Assembly (NCBI RefSeq): GCF_004367745.1
Contig: NZ_CP037993.1
Span: 2,914,001 to 2,978,000, forward strand
Reading direction: 5' to 3'
Source of the DNA: Herbaspirillum huttiense
Lineage (GTDB): Bacteria > Pseudomonadota > Gammaproteobacteria > Burkholderiales > Burkholderiaceae_D
Length of the DNA stretch: 64,000 nt
Below the pieces are notes generated by a model. The model did no database searches. It was given only the letters and a program-made list of their open reading frames with translations, and had not been told where the DNA came from. Shown here piece by piece: positions 9,056 through 17,744 of this stretch (position 1 is the first letter of the stretch; every line of letters begins with the position of its first letter). Made by a program: the position numbers and the translations under genes.

Positions 9056-9337
9056 ATGACCAGGGCCATCATCCGCCTCGACGATCCGACCTCGCATGGC
9101 GGCGTTGTCCAGCAAGGATTTGACAATGTGAAGCTGTACGGCAAGCCCATGGCCGGGGTGGGCCATCGCGGCTACTGTCCGAAATGCCGATGTGAATTCA
9201 TCATCCTGCCAGGTGAAGAAAACTACGAATACCTGGGCCGACGGGTGGCCGTGGAAGGGATGAAAACTTCATGTGGTGCCCTGCTCATCGCGACCCAGCA
9301 GTTGGCCAGGATCGCGCCAACCAAAGACGACGAATGA
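9056..9337 (+). CDS. PAAR-domain protein (type VI secretion spike tip)
   Basis: 93-residue protein with the PAAR pattern: a start IIRLDDPTSHGGVV, glycine-rich turns (KPMAGVGHRG) and a Cys-containing core (YCPKCRCEF), ending TSCGALLIATQ. PAAR proteins cap the VgrG spike and recruit effectors. Here it is a stand-alone PAAR with no fused effector, and no vgrG, hcp, tss or immunity gene lies nearby, so it is an orphan T6SS part or an adaptor for a remote cluster. The ATG at 9056 is preferred over a GTG two codons earlier because GAGAG is then at proper distance. Confidence 0.85.
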   Translation: MTRAIIRLDDPTSHGGVVQQGFDNVKLYGKPMAGVGHRGYCPKCRCEFIILPGEENYEYLGRRVAVEGMKTSCGALLIATQQLARIAPTKDDE

Positions 9338-9344
9338 TCGCCAC

Positions 9345-9380
9345 GAAAAAATGGCCCGCTCACCGGGATGAGCAGGCCAT
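9345..9380 (-). terminator. Intrinsic terminator of the hybrid kinase gene
   Basis: ATGGCC-c-GCTCA pairs with TGAGC-a-GGCCAT (one internal mismatch, 6-base loop); on the minus strand it is followed by TTTTTT. It lies 70 bases beyond the kinase stop codon. Confidence 0.8.
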
Positions 9381-9451
9381 GTTCTGCGCGCGGCAGCAGG
9401 AAGGAACCCGCCCTGCCCCACGCGCTCTCGCCGGGCATCACGCTGCAGGCA

Positions 9452-12400
9452 TCACGCGGTCGCGATCTTCTTGAGTATCTCCTGCAGCTGGTCGATATCG
9501 TAGGGCTTGGGCAGCGCATGCGAGGCGAAGCCGACATTGCGCGCCACCATCGCGCCATAGCCAGAAGCGAAGATCACCGCCATTTCCGGGAAGCGCTCCA
9601 GCGCGCTCCTGGCAAGGTCCACGCCGGACATGCCGGGCAGATTGACGTCGGTGAAGAGCACATCGAAACTCTGCTCGCCCAGCGCCTGCTGCGCATCCTC
9701 CGCGCTGATCACGCCGCGTGCCTGGTGGCCCAGCGTTTCCAGCAATTCGCACACCAGTTGCTGGGAGTCGATGTTGTCTTCCACCACCAGCAGACGCAGG
9801 CCGCTGGCGGACCCGGCGACGGGTTCAGTTTCCGGTGCCATCACCACGCTGCCCGCGCTACCTGCCTGATCGAAATGCGTATCCTGGCCGTCGGGCTGGC
9901 GATGGCTGCCGCCTACCGGAAGGACGTGGAGCATGGCATTGGCGTCAGCACTGGCATTAGCCTGGTCGCGCTCGCGCGTCAGCTGTGCCAGTTCCACGCG
10001 ATGCGCCCGGCCCGACAGCATCTGCCGGATGCGCTGCGCCAGCTGGTTGATGCGATATGGTTTGGACAGCAGCTCCACGCCCGCATCCAGCCGCCCTTCA
10101 TGGACGATGGCGTCGCGCGGATAGCCGGAGGTGAACAGGATCTCGATCTCCGGCAACAACTGCCGTGCCTGGCGCGCCAGTTCAGTCACCGGCACGCTCC
10201 CGGGCATGACCACATCGGTGAACATCAGGTCGACCGGAATGCCGCTCTGCAGGATGGCCAGCGCGCGTTCACCATTGTCCGCCTTGAGCACACGGTAGCC
10301 CAGCGAGGACAGGGTATCGATCACCGTCAGTTGCAGGTTGGGATCGTCTTCCACCACCAGGATGGTTTCGTCGCCGCCGCGCACTTCCATGTCGCGGTTG
10401 TCGTCGATCACCACTTCCTGATCGATGCAGCGCGGGAAGTAGATGCGGATCGTGGTGCCCTTGCCCGCTTCGCTGTGCAGGCTGATGTGGCCCTTGCTCT
10501 GCTTGACGAAACCGTAGGCCATGGACAGACCCAGACCCGTGCCCTCACCTTCGCGCTTGGTCGTGAAGAAGGGCTCGAAGGCACGCTCGCGCACCTCGGG
10601 CGACATGCCGGCCCCGTTGTCGGAGATCTGCAGTTCCACGTAATCGCCCGGCGGCAGGTCGGCCTGCGAGAGGAAGGCGGGATCGCTCAGTTGCACATTG
10701 TCGATCTGCAGCGTGAGCCGTCCGCCATTGGGCATCGCATCGCGCGAATTGATGGCGGTGTTGATGATGAGGTTCTCGACCTGATTGGGGTCGAGCATGG
10801 TATTCCACAGATCATGCGTGATGACGGTGGAGATTTCGATGTTCTCGCCCACGGCCCGGCGCAGCAGGTCATCCATGTTCAGCACCACGCGTTCCAGATT
10901 GATGCTGCGCGGCTGCAGCGGCTGGCGGCGGGCAAAGGCCAGCAACTGCGAGGACAGCTTGGCACCGCGATCGACCGCGCCAATGGCGATGCGCACGCGC
11001 TGGCGGCTGCGGTCATCCAGGCGCGGATCGGTCTGCAGCAACTGCAGGTTGCCGCCGATGATCTGCAGCACGTTGTTGAAGTCGTGCGCCACGCCACCGG
11101 TCAGTTGGCCCACGGCTTCCATCTTCTGCATCTGGCGCAGCGCCGCTTCGGCGCGGCTGCGTTCGAGGATCTCCTCGACTACGCGCTGCTCCAGCGTGTC
11201 ATTGAGTTCGCGCAGGGCATCTTCAGCGCGACGCCGTTCGGTGATGTCGGTAGACACCGCGATCATGGCCTGTGGCCTGCCCTCGCCGTCGACGATGCGG
11301 CTGATGTCGCTGGAGACCCAGAACGCGCTGCCATCAGGACGCAGGTAGCGCTTTTCCAGCGTGAAGGAACTGCCGTCGGCAATGCAACGCTTGAACAGCG
11401 TCATGTTCATCGGCACGTCATCAGGATGAGTGACGTCGGCCAGGGTCATCTGCAGCATCTCGGCCTCGGTGCGGCCCAGCATGCGGCACAGCGCCTGGTT
11501 CACGCGCAGATAGCGGCCCTCCAGGTCCAGTTCGGAGAAGCACACCGAGGCCTGGTTGAAGATGGCGGTCAGGCGATTCTCGCTCCACGACAGCGCCTGC
11601 ATGCCGCGCCGCCGTTCGGTCAGATCGATGAAGGTGCACAACGCACCTTGCAGCTCACCATCCTGCCAGACCGGATGGGCCTGGTATTGCACCGGGAAAC
11701 TGCTGCCATCGACGCGCAGGAAATCTTCGCTCTCCACGTGCGTGGTCACGCCGTCACGGGCGGCCTTGAGCACGGCACATTCGCCGCGCGCGCCGCTGCC
11801 ATCGTCGGCTGAAGTGAGGATCACCTCGTGGATCGAGCGGCCCAGCACATCCTTCTCGCCGGCATAGCCGAGCAATTTCAGGAAGGCCGCATTGCACAGC
11901 GTGACGATGCCCTCGCGGTCGATCGAGAAGAAGCCCTGGTCGGTGGAATCCAGCAGTTGGCGCACGAAGGCATTGTTGGCCCGCACGCTGGCTTCGGAAG
12001 CGGCCAGTGCCTGCTCCATCAGCTTGCGCGAGGTGACGTCGAACACCACCCCTACATAACGCGAACCGGCACGCGGATCGTCTTGCACCACCTCGCCTTT
12101 GCGCGCCAGCCAGCGCTGTTCGCCGTCGGGGCGGGTGATGTGGTATTCGGTATATTCCAGCGGATTGCGCGGACCGCCTTCCTTGATGCGCGAGGTGCCC
12201 AGGTTCGGGTGGAATTCTTCATCGATCATGTCCACCAGTTGCTGCGAGGTGACCTCGCCTTCGGCCGGCAGACCCCACAAGCGGCGGAATCGATCCGAGA
12301 CCGCCAGCTTGCCGGAGACCGGGAACCATTCAAAGATGCCGATCCCGCCCGCGCGGTCGACGATGCGCAGGCGCTCTTCGGCCACGAAGCGTTCGGTAAC

Positions 12401-13255
12401 ATCATTGCCCTCAATGAAGATCCCGGCCACCTGGCCATCGGCGCCCTTGATGGGCTGGAACACGAAGTCCAGCACGGCCCCCTCGAAACCGGTCTCATGC
12501 GCGCGCCGCAGGAACAGGCGCGCACCGCGTTCGGTATAGGTCTGCCCGGTCTGGTAGACGCGGTCCAGCAATTCGTAGAGGTTTTCGTCCAGCAGCTCGG
12601 GCAGCGCTTCCCGCGCCGGCAGGCCCAATACCGGCCGGTCACCGAAGAGCTTGAAGTAGGCCCCATTGACGCGTTCGAATACGTGCTGCGGACCGCGCAC
12701 CACGGCCTTGAAACTGGGCGACTGCTCCATCAGGTCGCGCAGCATGTCGGTGTGCGCCAGCGCGGCATCCAGACCGGTAGAGCGCACCAGCGTGCAGAGT
12801 ACGCCGGCCACTTGCGCGGGCTGATCATCGGCCGCGTCTTCCCACACCGGTACGCAAGTCAGGTCCCATTGATCGGGTGTGCCCGCTGCTGCAGCGGCAG
12901 CGGGAAACAGTGATACCCGGCTCAGTTGCTGTTGCCGGCCCTTGAAGGCCGCACCGATTGCCGCTTCGCAGAGGCGCGCGGCACCCCGCCACAGCGCGGA
13001 CTCGCTCAGGCGCGCACCGAAGGCCGCCGGATGGGCCGTACCGATACAGGCGGCGAAGGCATCGTTGTAAAGCATCTGGCGTGCTGTCCCCCAGACCAGC
13101 AGACTCGGCAGGGGTGAATGCATTGCGATGTTGAGAGAGGTGCGCAGGGTCGGCGACCATTGCGCCGGCGCACCCAGGGGACTTGTGGTCCAGTCGGTTG
13201 CCGTGACGATCTGCGCGGCCAGGCCTGTGCCGCGCAACCAAGAAATGTCTGCCAT
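9452..13255 (-). CDS. Large multi-PAS hybrid sensor histidine kinase with two receiver domains
   Basis: 1267-residue soluble-looking kinase with no membrane helix. Order: a PAS/GAF-like module (~15-150, typical DWTTSPLGAPAQW opening), four further PAS domains to ~670 (PAC tails such as VFDVTSRKL, FIDLTERRR, STDITERRR), HisKA with GVAHDFNNVLQI (His724), HATPase (DNGAGM, EGTGLGLSMAYGF), receiver 1 (Asp1014, FTDVVMPG) and receiver 2 (Asp1203, FTDVNLPGMSG). The double receiver lets it feed a separate phosphotransfer or response protein; no output domain or partner is adjacent. Start at MADISWLRG follows the family pattern and has AAGG upstream; an in-frame ATG at 13330 is the alternative. It could sense redox, oxygen or light through its PAS domains; nothing in the sequence decides which. 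Confidence 0.9.
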   Translation of the reverse strand: MADISWLRGTGLAAQIVTATDWTTSPLGAPAQWSPTLRTSLNIAMHSPLPSLLVWGTARQMLYNDAFAACIGTAHPAAFGARLSESALWRGAARLCEAAIGAAFKGRQQQLSRVSLFPAAAAAAGTPDQWDLTCVPVWEDAADDQPAQVAGVLCTLVRSTGLDAALAHTDMLRDLMEQSPSFKAVVRGPQHVFERVNGAYFKLFGDRPVLGLPAREALPELLDENLYELLDRVYQTGQTYTERGARLFLRRAHETGFEGAVLDFVFQPIKGADGQVAGIFIEGNDVTERFVAEERLRIVDRAGGIGIFEWFPVSGKLAVSDRFRRLWGLPAEGEVTSQQLVDMIDEEFHPNLGTSRIKEGGPRNPLEYTEYHITRPDGEQRWLARKGEVVQDDPRAGSRYVGVVFDVTSRKLMEQALAASEASVRANNAFVRQLLDSTDQGFFSIDREGIVTLCNAAFLKLLGYAGEKDVLGRSIHEVILTSADDGSGARGECAVLKAARDGVTTHVESEDFLRVDGSSFPVQYQAHPVWQDGELQGALCTFIDLTERRRGMQALSWSENRLTAIFNQASVCFSELDLEGRYLRVNQALCRMLGRTEAEMLQMTLADVTHPDDVPMNMTLFKRCIADGSSFTLEKRYLRPDGSAFWVSSDISRIVDGEGRPQAMIAVSTDITERRRAEDALRELNDTLEQRVVEEILERSRAEAALRQMQKMEAVGQLTGGVAHDFNNVLQIIGGNLQLLQTDPRLDDRSRQRVRIAIGAVDRGAKLSSQLLAFARRQPLQPRSINLERVVLNMDDLLRRAVGENIEISTVITHDLWNTMLDPNQVENLIINTAINSRDAMPNGGRLTLQIDNVQLSDPAFLSQADLPPGDYVELQISDNGAGMSPEVRERAFEPFFTTKREGEGTGLGLSMAYGFVKQSKGHISLHSEAGKGTTIRIYFPRCIDQEVVIDDNRDMEVRGGDETILVVEDDPNLQLTVIDTLSSLGYRVLKADNGERALAILQSGIPVDLMFTDVVMPGSVPVTELARQARQLLPEIEILFTSGYPRDAIVHEGRLDAGVELLSKPYRINQLAQRIRQMLSGRAHRVELAQLTRERDQANASADANAMLHVLPVGGSHRQPDGQDTHFDQAGSAGSVVMAPETEPVAGSASGLRLLVVEDNIDSQQLVCELLETLGHQARGVISAEDAQQALGEQSFDVLFTDVNLPGMSGVDLARSALERFPEMAVIFASGYGAMVARNVGFASHALPKPYDIDQLQEILKKIATA

Positions 13256-13639
13256 GTCGTGAAACTTACCTTTAAGCCTAGCTTTGAGCACCGAGGTCGG
13301 TCTCGCGAAAGACGAGGCTTGCGCCGTCATGCTCCCGCGGGTCCCTTCATTGTTGTTCGCATCCGCTTGGAGCAGGCCCGTGAAGACGGGCGCAAGCACC
13401 CGGCGCGCCTGCTGCGTGCCGCCGATGATTATACGGGAAGCCGGCGCCGCTTCCGGGGCCGCTCTCAGCCCACGGAAAAACATCCACCGGCCGCAACACC
13501 GCATGGGACAGGCATCTGCGCAGTCTTCCTGTTTTCCTACACGAAATTGCGCCGAGCACCTACGCGCGCCCTTCCCGCAGGACGGCGCGCGAAGTGAATA
13601 TTCAACTGATGCAATTGGCGCAATTGGCGCAAGGCGCGC
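13256..13639. other. Upstream region of the hybrid kinase
   Basis: 384 bases between the kinase start and the stop of the next minus-strand gene. It would hold the kinase promoter and leader. A 9-bp tandem repeat (GCAATTGGC twice, 13611-13628) lies just after the stop of the 126-residue gene. No convincing gene or terminator was seen; open frames here look like shadows. Confidence 0.4.
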
Positions 13640-14020
13640 TCAGCTGTCGGGCTGGCTTTTCTTTTTCAGCGCCCGCTCCTCACGCAGCAAGCGGTTGAGT
13701 TCGGCCAGTTCCTGTACCGCTTCCTGGGTCAGGATCACGGGCTCGTTGGGCCGGTAGGCACGGCCGCCGAGACGGCCGTTCATGCCGATGTAAGCCCGCG
13801 CACAGCGCCGCCGGTAGGCCAGGATATCTTCCTCGCCGTGCAGTGGCTGGCCGGCGCTGTCCTGCGCCGGTTCCGGGTAAGCCGGCATCGCCAGTGGTTC
13901 GGGCTCGGCATCCGCCGCGGCGTGGCCCTGCGAGGCGATATGGTTGCGGTAGGCCGTCCAGTCGCCCTGGGCAATGGCGATCAGCGGATCATAAGGATGG
14001 GTGGAATCAGACTTGTCCAT
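13640..14020 (-). CDS. Small protein of unknown function (126 aa)
   Basis: I do not recognise this protein. It is 126 residues, soluble, with a polar Pro/Glu-rich middle (AEPEPLAMPAYPEPAQ) and a charged C-terminus predicted to be helical (VQELAELNRLLREERALKKKSQ). A short motif GRLGGRAYRPNEPVILT precedes that helix. It begins 13 bases after the stop of another small minus-strand gene, so the two are probably one transcript divergent from the phytochrome gene. Coding use resembles its neighbours. No signal peptide or Cys cluster. Function unknown. Confidence 0.6.
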   Translation of the reverse strand: MDKSDSTHPYDPLIAIAQGDWTAYRNHIASQGHAAADAEPEPLAMPAYPEPAQDSAGQPLHGEEDILAYRRRCARAYIGMNGRLGGRAYRPNEPVILTQEAVQELAELNRLLREERALKKKSQPDS

Positions 14021-14033
14021 GAGGCTACCCTGC

Positions 14034-14204
14034 TCAAAGATCCGGCGCTGACCACTTGCGCCGGGCTGGTTGCAACGTCAGCTTGTCCTGTGCGGCATCG
14101 CGAAGGACCTGCGCATGCAGGCGCTCGCGCTGCCACTGATCGACCAGTCGCGTCGTCTGGCCGACACTGCGATCGATTTTTTCCCTGTGTTTCATCGACA
14201 GCAT
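14034..14204 (-). CDS. Very small basic protein of unknown function (56 aa)
   Basis: 56-residue basic, likely helical protein (KHREKIDRSVGQTTRLVDQW, then QRERLHAQVLRDAA). Not recognised. The start MLSMKHRE is preferred because AGGGAG lies about 10 bases upstream; other in-frame starts three codons later or 20 codons earlier are possible. It is directly followed by the 126-residue gene. It might be a small regulator or DNA-associated protein, but that is only a guess from charge and length. Confidence 0.45.
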   Translation of the reverse strand: MLSMKHREKIDRSVGQTTRLVDQWQRERLHAQVLRDAAQDKLTLQPARRKWSAPDL

Positions 14205-14799
14205 GGGGTGTTCGCTCCCTGATGGTTCACCGGCTGCCCTGCTGCCTCCCGCTTCCGATGACAATTCATTTTAGCCGCGTCCGCCCAAACTGGAAGAGGC
14301 TGATGCAGCCGTTGTCCACGAATTGTCACTGCAAAAGTGCTCACAGCGCAGGGCCGGAATTTTCTTTTCCCATGTGGCATCAATCGGATCCCCTCATCCT
14401 GCAGGAAGACCGACCGTGCCGCGTTGTTTCTGCGAGTTTTGAGGATCTTAGAACCTCGCACGGATGAGTCCTATCGGACTGCGCCCGATTGATTTGTAGG
14501 ACAAAGTGGAAGAGCCCCCTTGACGGCGATACTACCCGGATCGTCATTTGTCGCGTGGTGGAATTAAATGTTGTTCAGCCTGCACGCAACTTTGCGATGA
14601 CGCCTATAATTGGCATTTCCCGAAGCCAAGAATGCGCATCATTTGCCATCGCAGCCACTGGTCACGAGCCAGCATCTGCCGGACGTGAGACCGGGGTCTC
14701 CCGGATGCCCTTGCCTTCGCCCCCCCACCTTGTCGGCGCGCGCGCATCAGCGCATCGGCAGTTCGACGTCCTGCAGTGCAGGCATCGAGAAAGTAGTGA
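14205..14799. other. Long intergenic region upstream of bphP
   Basis: 595 bases between the divergent small genes and the phytochrome gene, with no supported gene. It contains an interrupted palindrome GAGGATCTTAGAACCTC (14441-14457) flanked by TGCGAG/CTCGCA (14431-14436 and 14455-14460), and a TATAAT at 14605-14610 that could be the -10 of bphP with a ~180-base leader, although no good -35 is at 17 bases. Confidence 0.5.
14431..14460. repeat. Interrupted palindrome upstream of bphP
   Basis: The core GAGGaTCT-t-AGAaCCTC is symmetric apart from a central base and one mismatched pair, and an alternative outer pairing TGCGAG/CTCGCA overlaps it. This could be a protein operator or a small hairpin. 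No regulator is assigned. Confidence 0.4.
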
Positions 14800-16998
14800 A
14801 TGAGCAATCCGTATCACGCAAGCCGCCGGCGACCGGTCGACCTGAGCAATTGTGATCAGGAGCCGATCCACATCCCCGGATCCATCCAGAATCATGGTGC
14901 CCTCCTGTGCTTCACGCCCGAGGGCAAGATTGCCACGCGCAGCGTCAATGCGGCTGCCTTGCTGGGCGACTTGCCGGAGGTGGGACAGCCCCTGGAGGAG
15001 GCCCATCTCAACGCTGCGGCCCGCGCCGTGATCCAGGCGGCACTGGAAGACCGCCATGGCTACGTCGACTCGCGCATGATCACGCTGGCCTCCGGTGCCT
15101 TCGACCTGGTCACGCACAAATCCGAAGGCGTGCTCATCGCCGAATTTGAACAGCGTCCCGCCGATGCGCTGTCGCTGGAGTCGTTCGCCCTGGCCGCGCA
15201 TCAGGCCATCCAGCGCATCCAGCGCCAGCCCGGCGTGGAAGACCTGCTGACGCTGGCGGTCGACGAGATCGCCCGCATCACCGGCTTCGACCGCGTGATG
15301 GCCTATCGCTTCCTGCATGACGACAGCGGCGAAGTGATCGCCGAGCACAAGCGCGAGGACCTCGAACCTTTCCTCGGCCAGCGTTATCCGGCCAGCGACA
15401 TCCCGGCGCAGGCACGCCGCCTGTACGTCATCAATCCGATCCGCCTGATCGCCGACGTAACCGCCTCCACCGTGGCGCTGGAACCGGATCACAATCCGCT
15501 CACCGGCCGTCCGCTGGACCTCAGCCACAGCATGCTGCGCAGCGTCTCGCCGGTGCACATCGAATACCTCAGCAACATGGGCGTGGGTGCCTCCATGAGC
15601 CTGTCGATCGTGATCGGCGAACGCCTGTGGGGCCTGATCGCCTGCCATCACATGAGCGCGCACCTCGTGCCGCATGCGGTGCGCATGTCATGCCAGCTGC
15701 TCTCGCAATTCGTGAGTGCCCTGGTGGAACGCAATCTCAACGGCGAGCGCGCCCGTGCGCTGGAGTACAGCGCAGACCTGCGCCGCAAGATCGTGGCCCA
15801 GGTCACCGACCGGGAAGACATCGTGCTGGCCCTGGCGGCTGACCATGAGGGCTTCCTGCGACTGATGAATGCGCACGGTGGCGCCATCTCCATGGAGCGC
15901 AAGACCCAGGTCTTCGGCAAGGCTCCCTCGCGCGAAGGCGTCAACGCGCTCATCAACTGGCTCAACGAAAACGAGCCGGGCGACTTCTTCTCCACCAGTG
16001 CGCTGGGGGCCGATGTGCCGGCACTCAAGGCGGCGCTGGGCGATATCTGCGGCGTGCTGGCCGTGCGTTTCTATCGCGAACAGGATGGCTACGCCTTCTG
16101 GTTCCGCACCGAGCAGGTGGAAGACGTCCGCTGGGGCGGCAATCCGGAAAAGAAATACAGCATCGGTCCGCTCGGTCCGCGTCTGACTCCGCGCGGCTCC
16201 TTCGCGGTCTGGAAGGAAACGGTACGCGGCAAGAGCCTGCCGTGGGCCAAGACCGAAACCGAAATCGCCAACCAGTTGCGAATGGACTTCCAGGAAGTGG
16301 CGCTGTCCAACGAAAACATGGTCAAGCGCGCCCGCGAAACCCTGCTGGCGACGCTGGGCCATGACCTGCGCGATCCGCTGCAGGCCATCATGATGGCAGC
16401 GCGCATGATCGAGGTGCGCGAGCATTCGCCGTCCAGCTCCAACCTGAGCAAGCGCATCTCGTCCTCATCAAGCCGCATGCATCGCCTGATCTCCCAGGTG
16501 CTCGACATCAGCCGCCTGCAAAGCGGCATGGGGCTGGACATCCAGCGCCGTCCGGTGGATGTGCGCAAGATGGTCACCGAGATCGTCAACGAAGCGCGCA
16601 TGGCCTACCCCGACAACGAGATCATCCTCGAAGCGGAAGACTGCGGCGAAATCGAACTCGATGGCGACCGCATCAGCCAGGTGGTCTCCAACCTGCTGTC
16701 GAACACCCGCCATCATGGCGAGATCGGTACGCCCTCGACCCTGATCGTGTTCCGCCGCGACGACGTACTGACGCTCTCGGTCTCCAACCACGGTCCGGCC
16801 ATCCCGATGGCGGTGCGCGAGCACATGTTCAAGCCCTACAAGAAGGAATCCATGGGCAATCAGCGCAATGCGCGCGGACTGGGACTGGGCTTGTACATCG
16901 TCAGCGAGATCGTCAACGGACACGGCGGCAAGATCGACCTCAACTGCGATCACCACATCATCACCTTCACCGTCACCTTGCCCATCCTGCCGGCCTGA
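14800..16998 (+). CDS. bphP: Bacteriophytochrome photoreceptor histidine kinase
   Basis: 732-residue red/far-red photoreceptor of PAS-GAF-PHY-HisKA-HATPase layout. Cys18 (SNCDQEPIHIPGSIQ) is at the biliverdin attachment position of bacterial phytochromes. The GAF domain (~150-320) has RYPASDIPAQARRLY and CHHMSAHLVPHAVR; the PHY tongue carries PRGSF (TPRGSFAVWKE). HisKA has TLGHDLRDPLQAI with His521; HATPase ends in GLGLGLYIVSEIVNGHGG. No receiver or GGDEF domain is fused. No heme oxygenase gene (bphO) is adjacent, so biliverdin must come from elsewhere. It converges with two response-regulator genes and a further kinase, which are the likely signalling partners. Confidence 0.95.
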   Translation: MSNPYHASRRRPVDLSNCDQEPIHIPGSIQNHGALLCFTPEGKIATRSVNAAALLGDLPEVGQPLEEAHLNAAARAVIQAALEDRHGYVDSRMITLASGAFDLVTHKSEGVLIAEFEQRPADALSLESFALAAHQAIQRIQRQPGVEDLLTLAVDEIARITGFDRVMAYRFLHDDSGEVIAEHKREDLEPFLGQRYPASDIPAQARRLYVINPIRLIADVTASTVALEPDHNPLTGRPLDLSHSMLRSVSPVHIEYLSNMGVGASMSLSIVIGERLWGLIACHHMSAHLVPHAVRMSCQLLSQFVSALVERNLNGERARALEYSADLRRKIVAQVTDREDIVLALAADHEGFLRLMNAHGGAISMERKTQVFGKAPSREGVNALINWLNENEPGDFFSTSALGADVPALKAALGDICGVLAVRFYREQDGYAFWFRTEQVEDVRWGGNPEKKYSIGPLGPRLTPRGSFAVWKETVRGKSLPWAKTETEIANQLRMDFQEVALSNENMVKRARETLLATLGHDLRDPLQAIMMAARMIEVREHSPSSSNLSKRISSSSSRMHRLISQVLDISRLQSGMGLDIQRRPVDVRKMVTEIVNEARMAYPDNEIILEAEDCGEIELDGDRISQVVSNLLSNTRHHGEIGTPSTLIVFRRDDVLTLSVSNHGPAIPMAVREHMFKPYKKESMGNQRNARGLGLGLYIVSEIVNGHGGKIDLNCDHHIITFTVTLPILPA

Positions 16999-17015
16999 AC
17001 CGGCTGGATGGCGCA

Positions 17016-17744
17016 TCAAGGCCAGTCCCGCTCCTGCTCCGGCGGCGCGCCGGAGTGAATGCGGTGCCGGGCCAGCAGGTCTTCCACCCACTGCGACTGC
17101 GCCCGCGCATGGCGCTCGATCACCTGCAAGCCCTTGTGCAGGTTGGCGGCATCCGTCCCGCCTTGCAGCAGGTAATCGGTCCAGCCGAGGATGGCATTGA
17201 GCGGCGGGCGCAGTTCCTGTGACAGCGTCCGCAGGAAGGCATCGCGTGCGCTGCGCAGGCGCTCGATCTCGGCCTGCGCCGCCTGCACCTCAGCCAGCAG
17301 CGCGTCGCGCTCGGCCTGCAGCTGGCGCACCCGCTCATCAATCTGCCCGGCATCACCGGCCTGCCGCTGCTGCGCCAGCACGCGCTGCACGCATTGTGGC
17401 AAGTGGTCGAGGTAATCACTGGTCTTGGGCAGTACGTCGGCTACACCAGCCCGCAAGGCTTCGATGATGCGCATTTCATCCGACATGCCCGAGACCATGA
17501 TGGCCGGGATCCCCATGCCCGCAGCCCGCAGGCTGCGGAAGAAATCCAGACCACTGTCCAGCGCCTGCAGGTTGTAGTCCACGATCAGCAGATCGGGCAA
17601 CTCCTCTTGCACGGCCGCCTGGGCGGACTCGGCATCGGCCACGGCGGTGACACGGTATCCCTGCTTCCTGAGCACACGGCCGGCCAGAGCCAGCAGGCCT
17701 TCGTCATCCTCCAGTACCAGCACATGGACGGTCGCACCGCTCAT
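17016..17744 (-). CDS. Response regulator with degenerate HisKA-like domain (His replaced by Gln)
   Basis: 242 residues: receiver domain (~1-120) with acidic pocket LEDDEG, Asp56 (LIVDYN), Ser85 and Lys107; a coiled coil (~135-170, ERVRQLQAERDALLAEVQAA); then a region that reads like a HisKA dimerisation domain, AFLRTLSQELRPPLNAILGW, but with Gln176 where histidine kinases have the phosphorylated His. No HATPase domain follows; the protein ends at ~242. It therefore cannot be a kinase and may act as a receiver-controlled adaptor that mimics or pairs with kinase dimers. It overlaps the preceding regulator gene by 4 bases (ATGA) and ends 17 bases from the convergent bphP stop. Confidence 0.85.
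   Translation of the reverse strand: MSGATVHVLVLEDDEGLLALAGRVLRKQGYRVTAVADAESAQAAVQEELPDLLIVDYNLQALDSGLDFFRSLRAAGMGIPAIMVSGMSDEMRIIEALRAGVADVLPKTSDYLDHLPQCVQRVLAQQRQAGDAGQIDERVRQLQAERDALLAEVQAAQAEIERLRSARDAFLRTLSQELRPPLNAILGWTDYLLQGGTDAANLHKGLQVIERHARAQSQWVEDLLARHRIHSGAPPEQERDWP

Noticed and set aside
9056..9337. Hidden type VI secretion island
   Set aside because: The PAAR gene is alone; the flanking genes are iron uptake and a histidine kinase.
9368..11812. 814-codon plus-strand open frame opposite the hybrid kinase
   Set aside because: Antisense shadow of the PAS/HisKA gene; composition is that of a reverse complement and no family is recognisable.
13611..13628. 9-bp tandem repeat GCAATTGGC as a possible attachment or phase-variation site
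   Set aside because: Only two copies, outside any promoter or start codon and with no integrase nearby.
13284..13757. 157-codon plus-strand frame upstream of the hybrid kinase
   Set aside because: Runs across the kinase leader and the end of the 126-residue gene on the other strand; low-complexity Arg/Ala/Ser composition.
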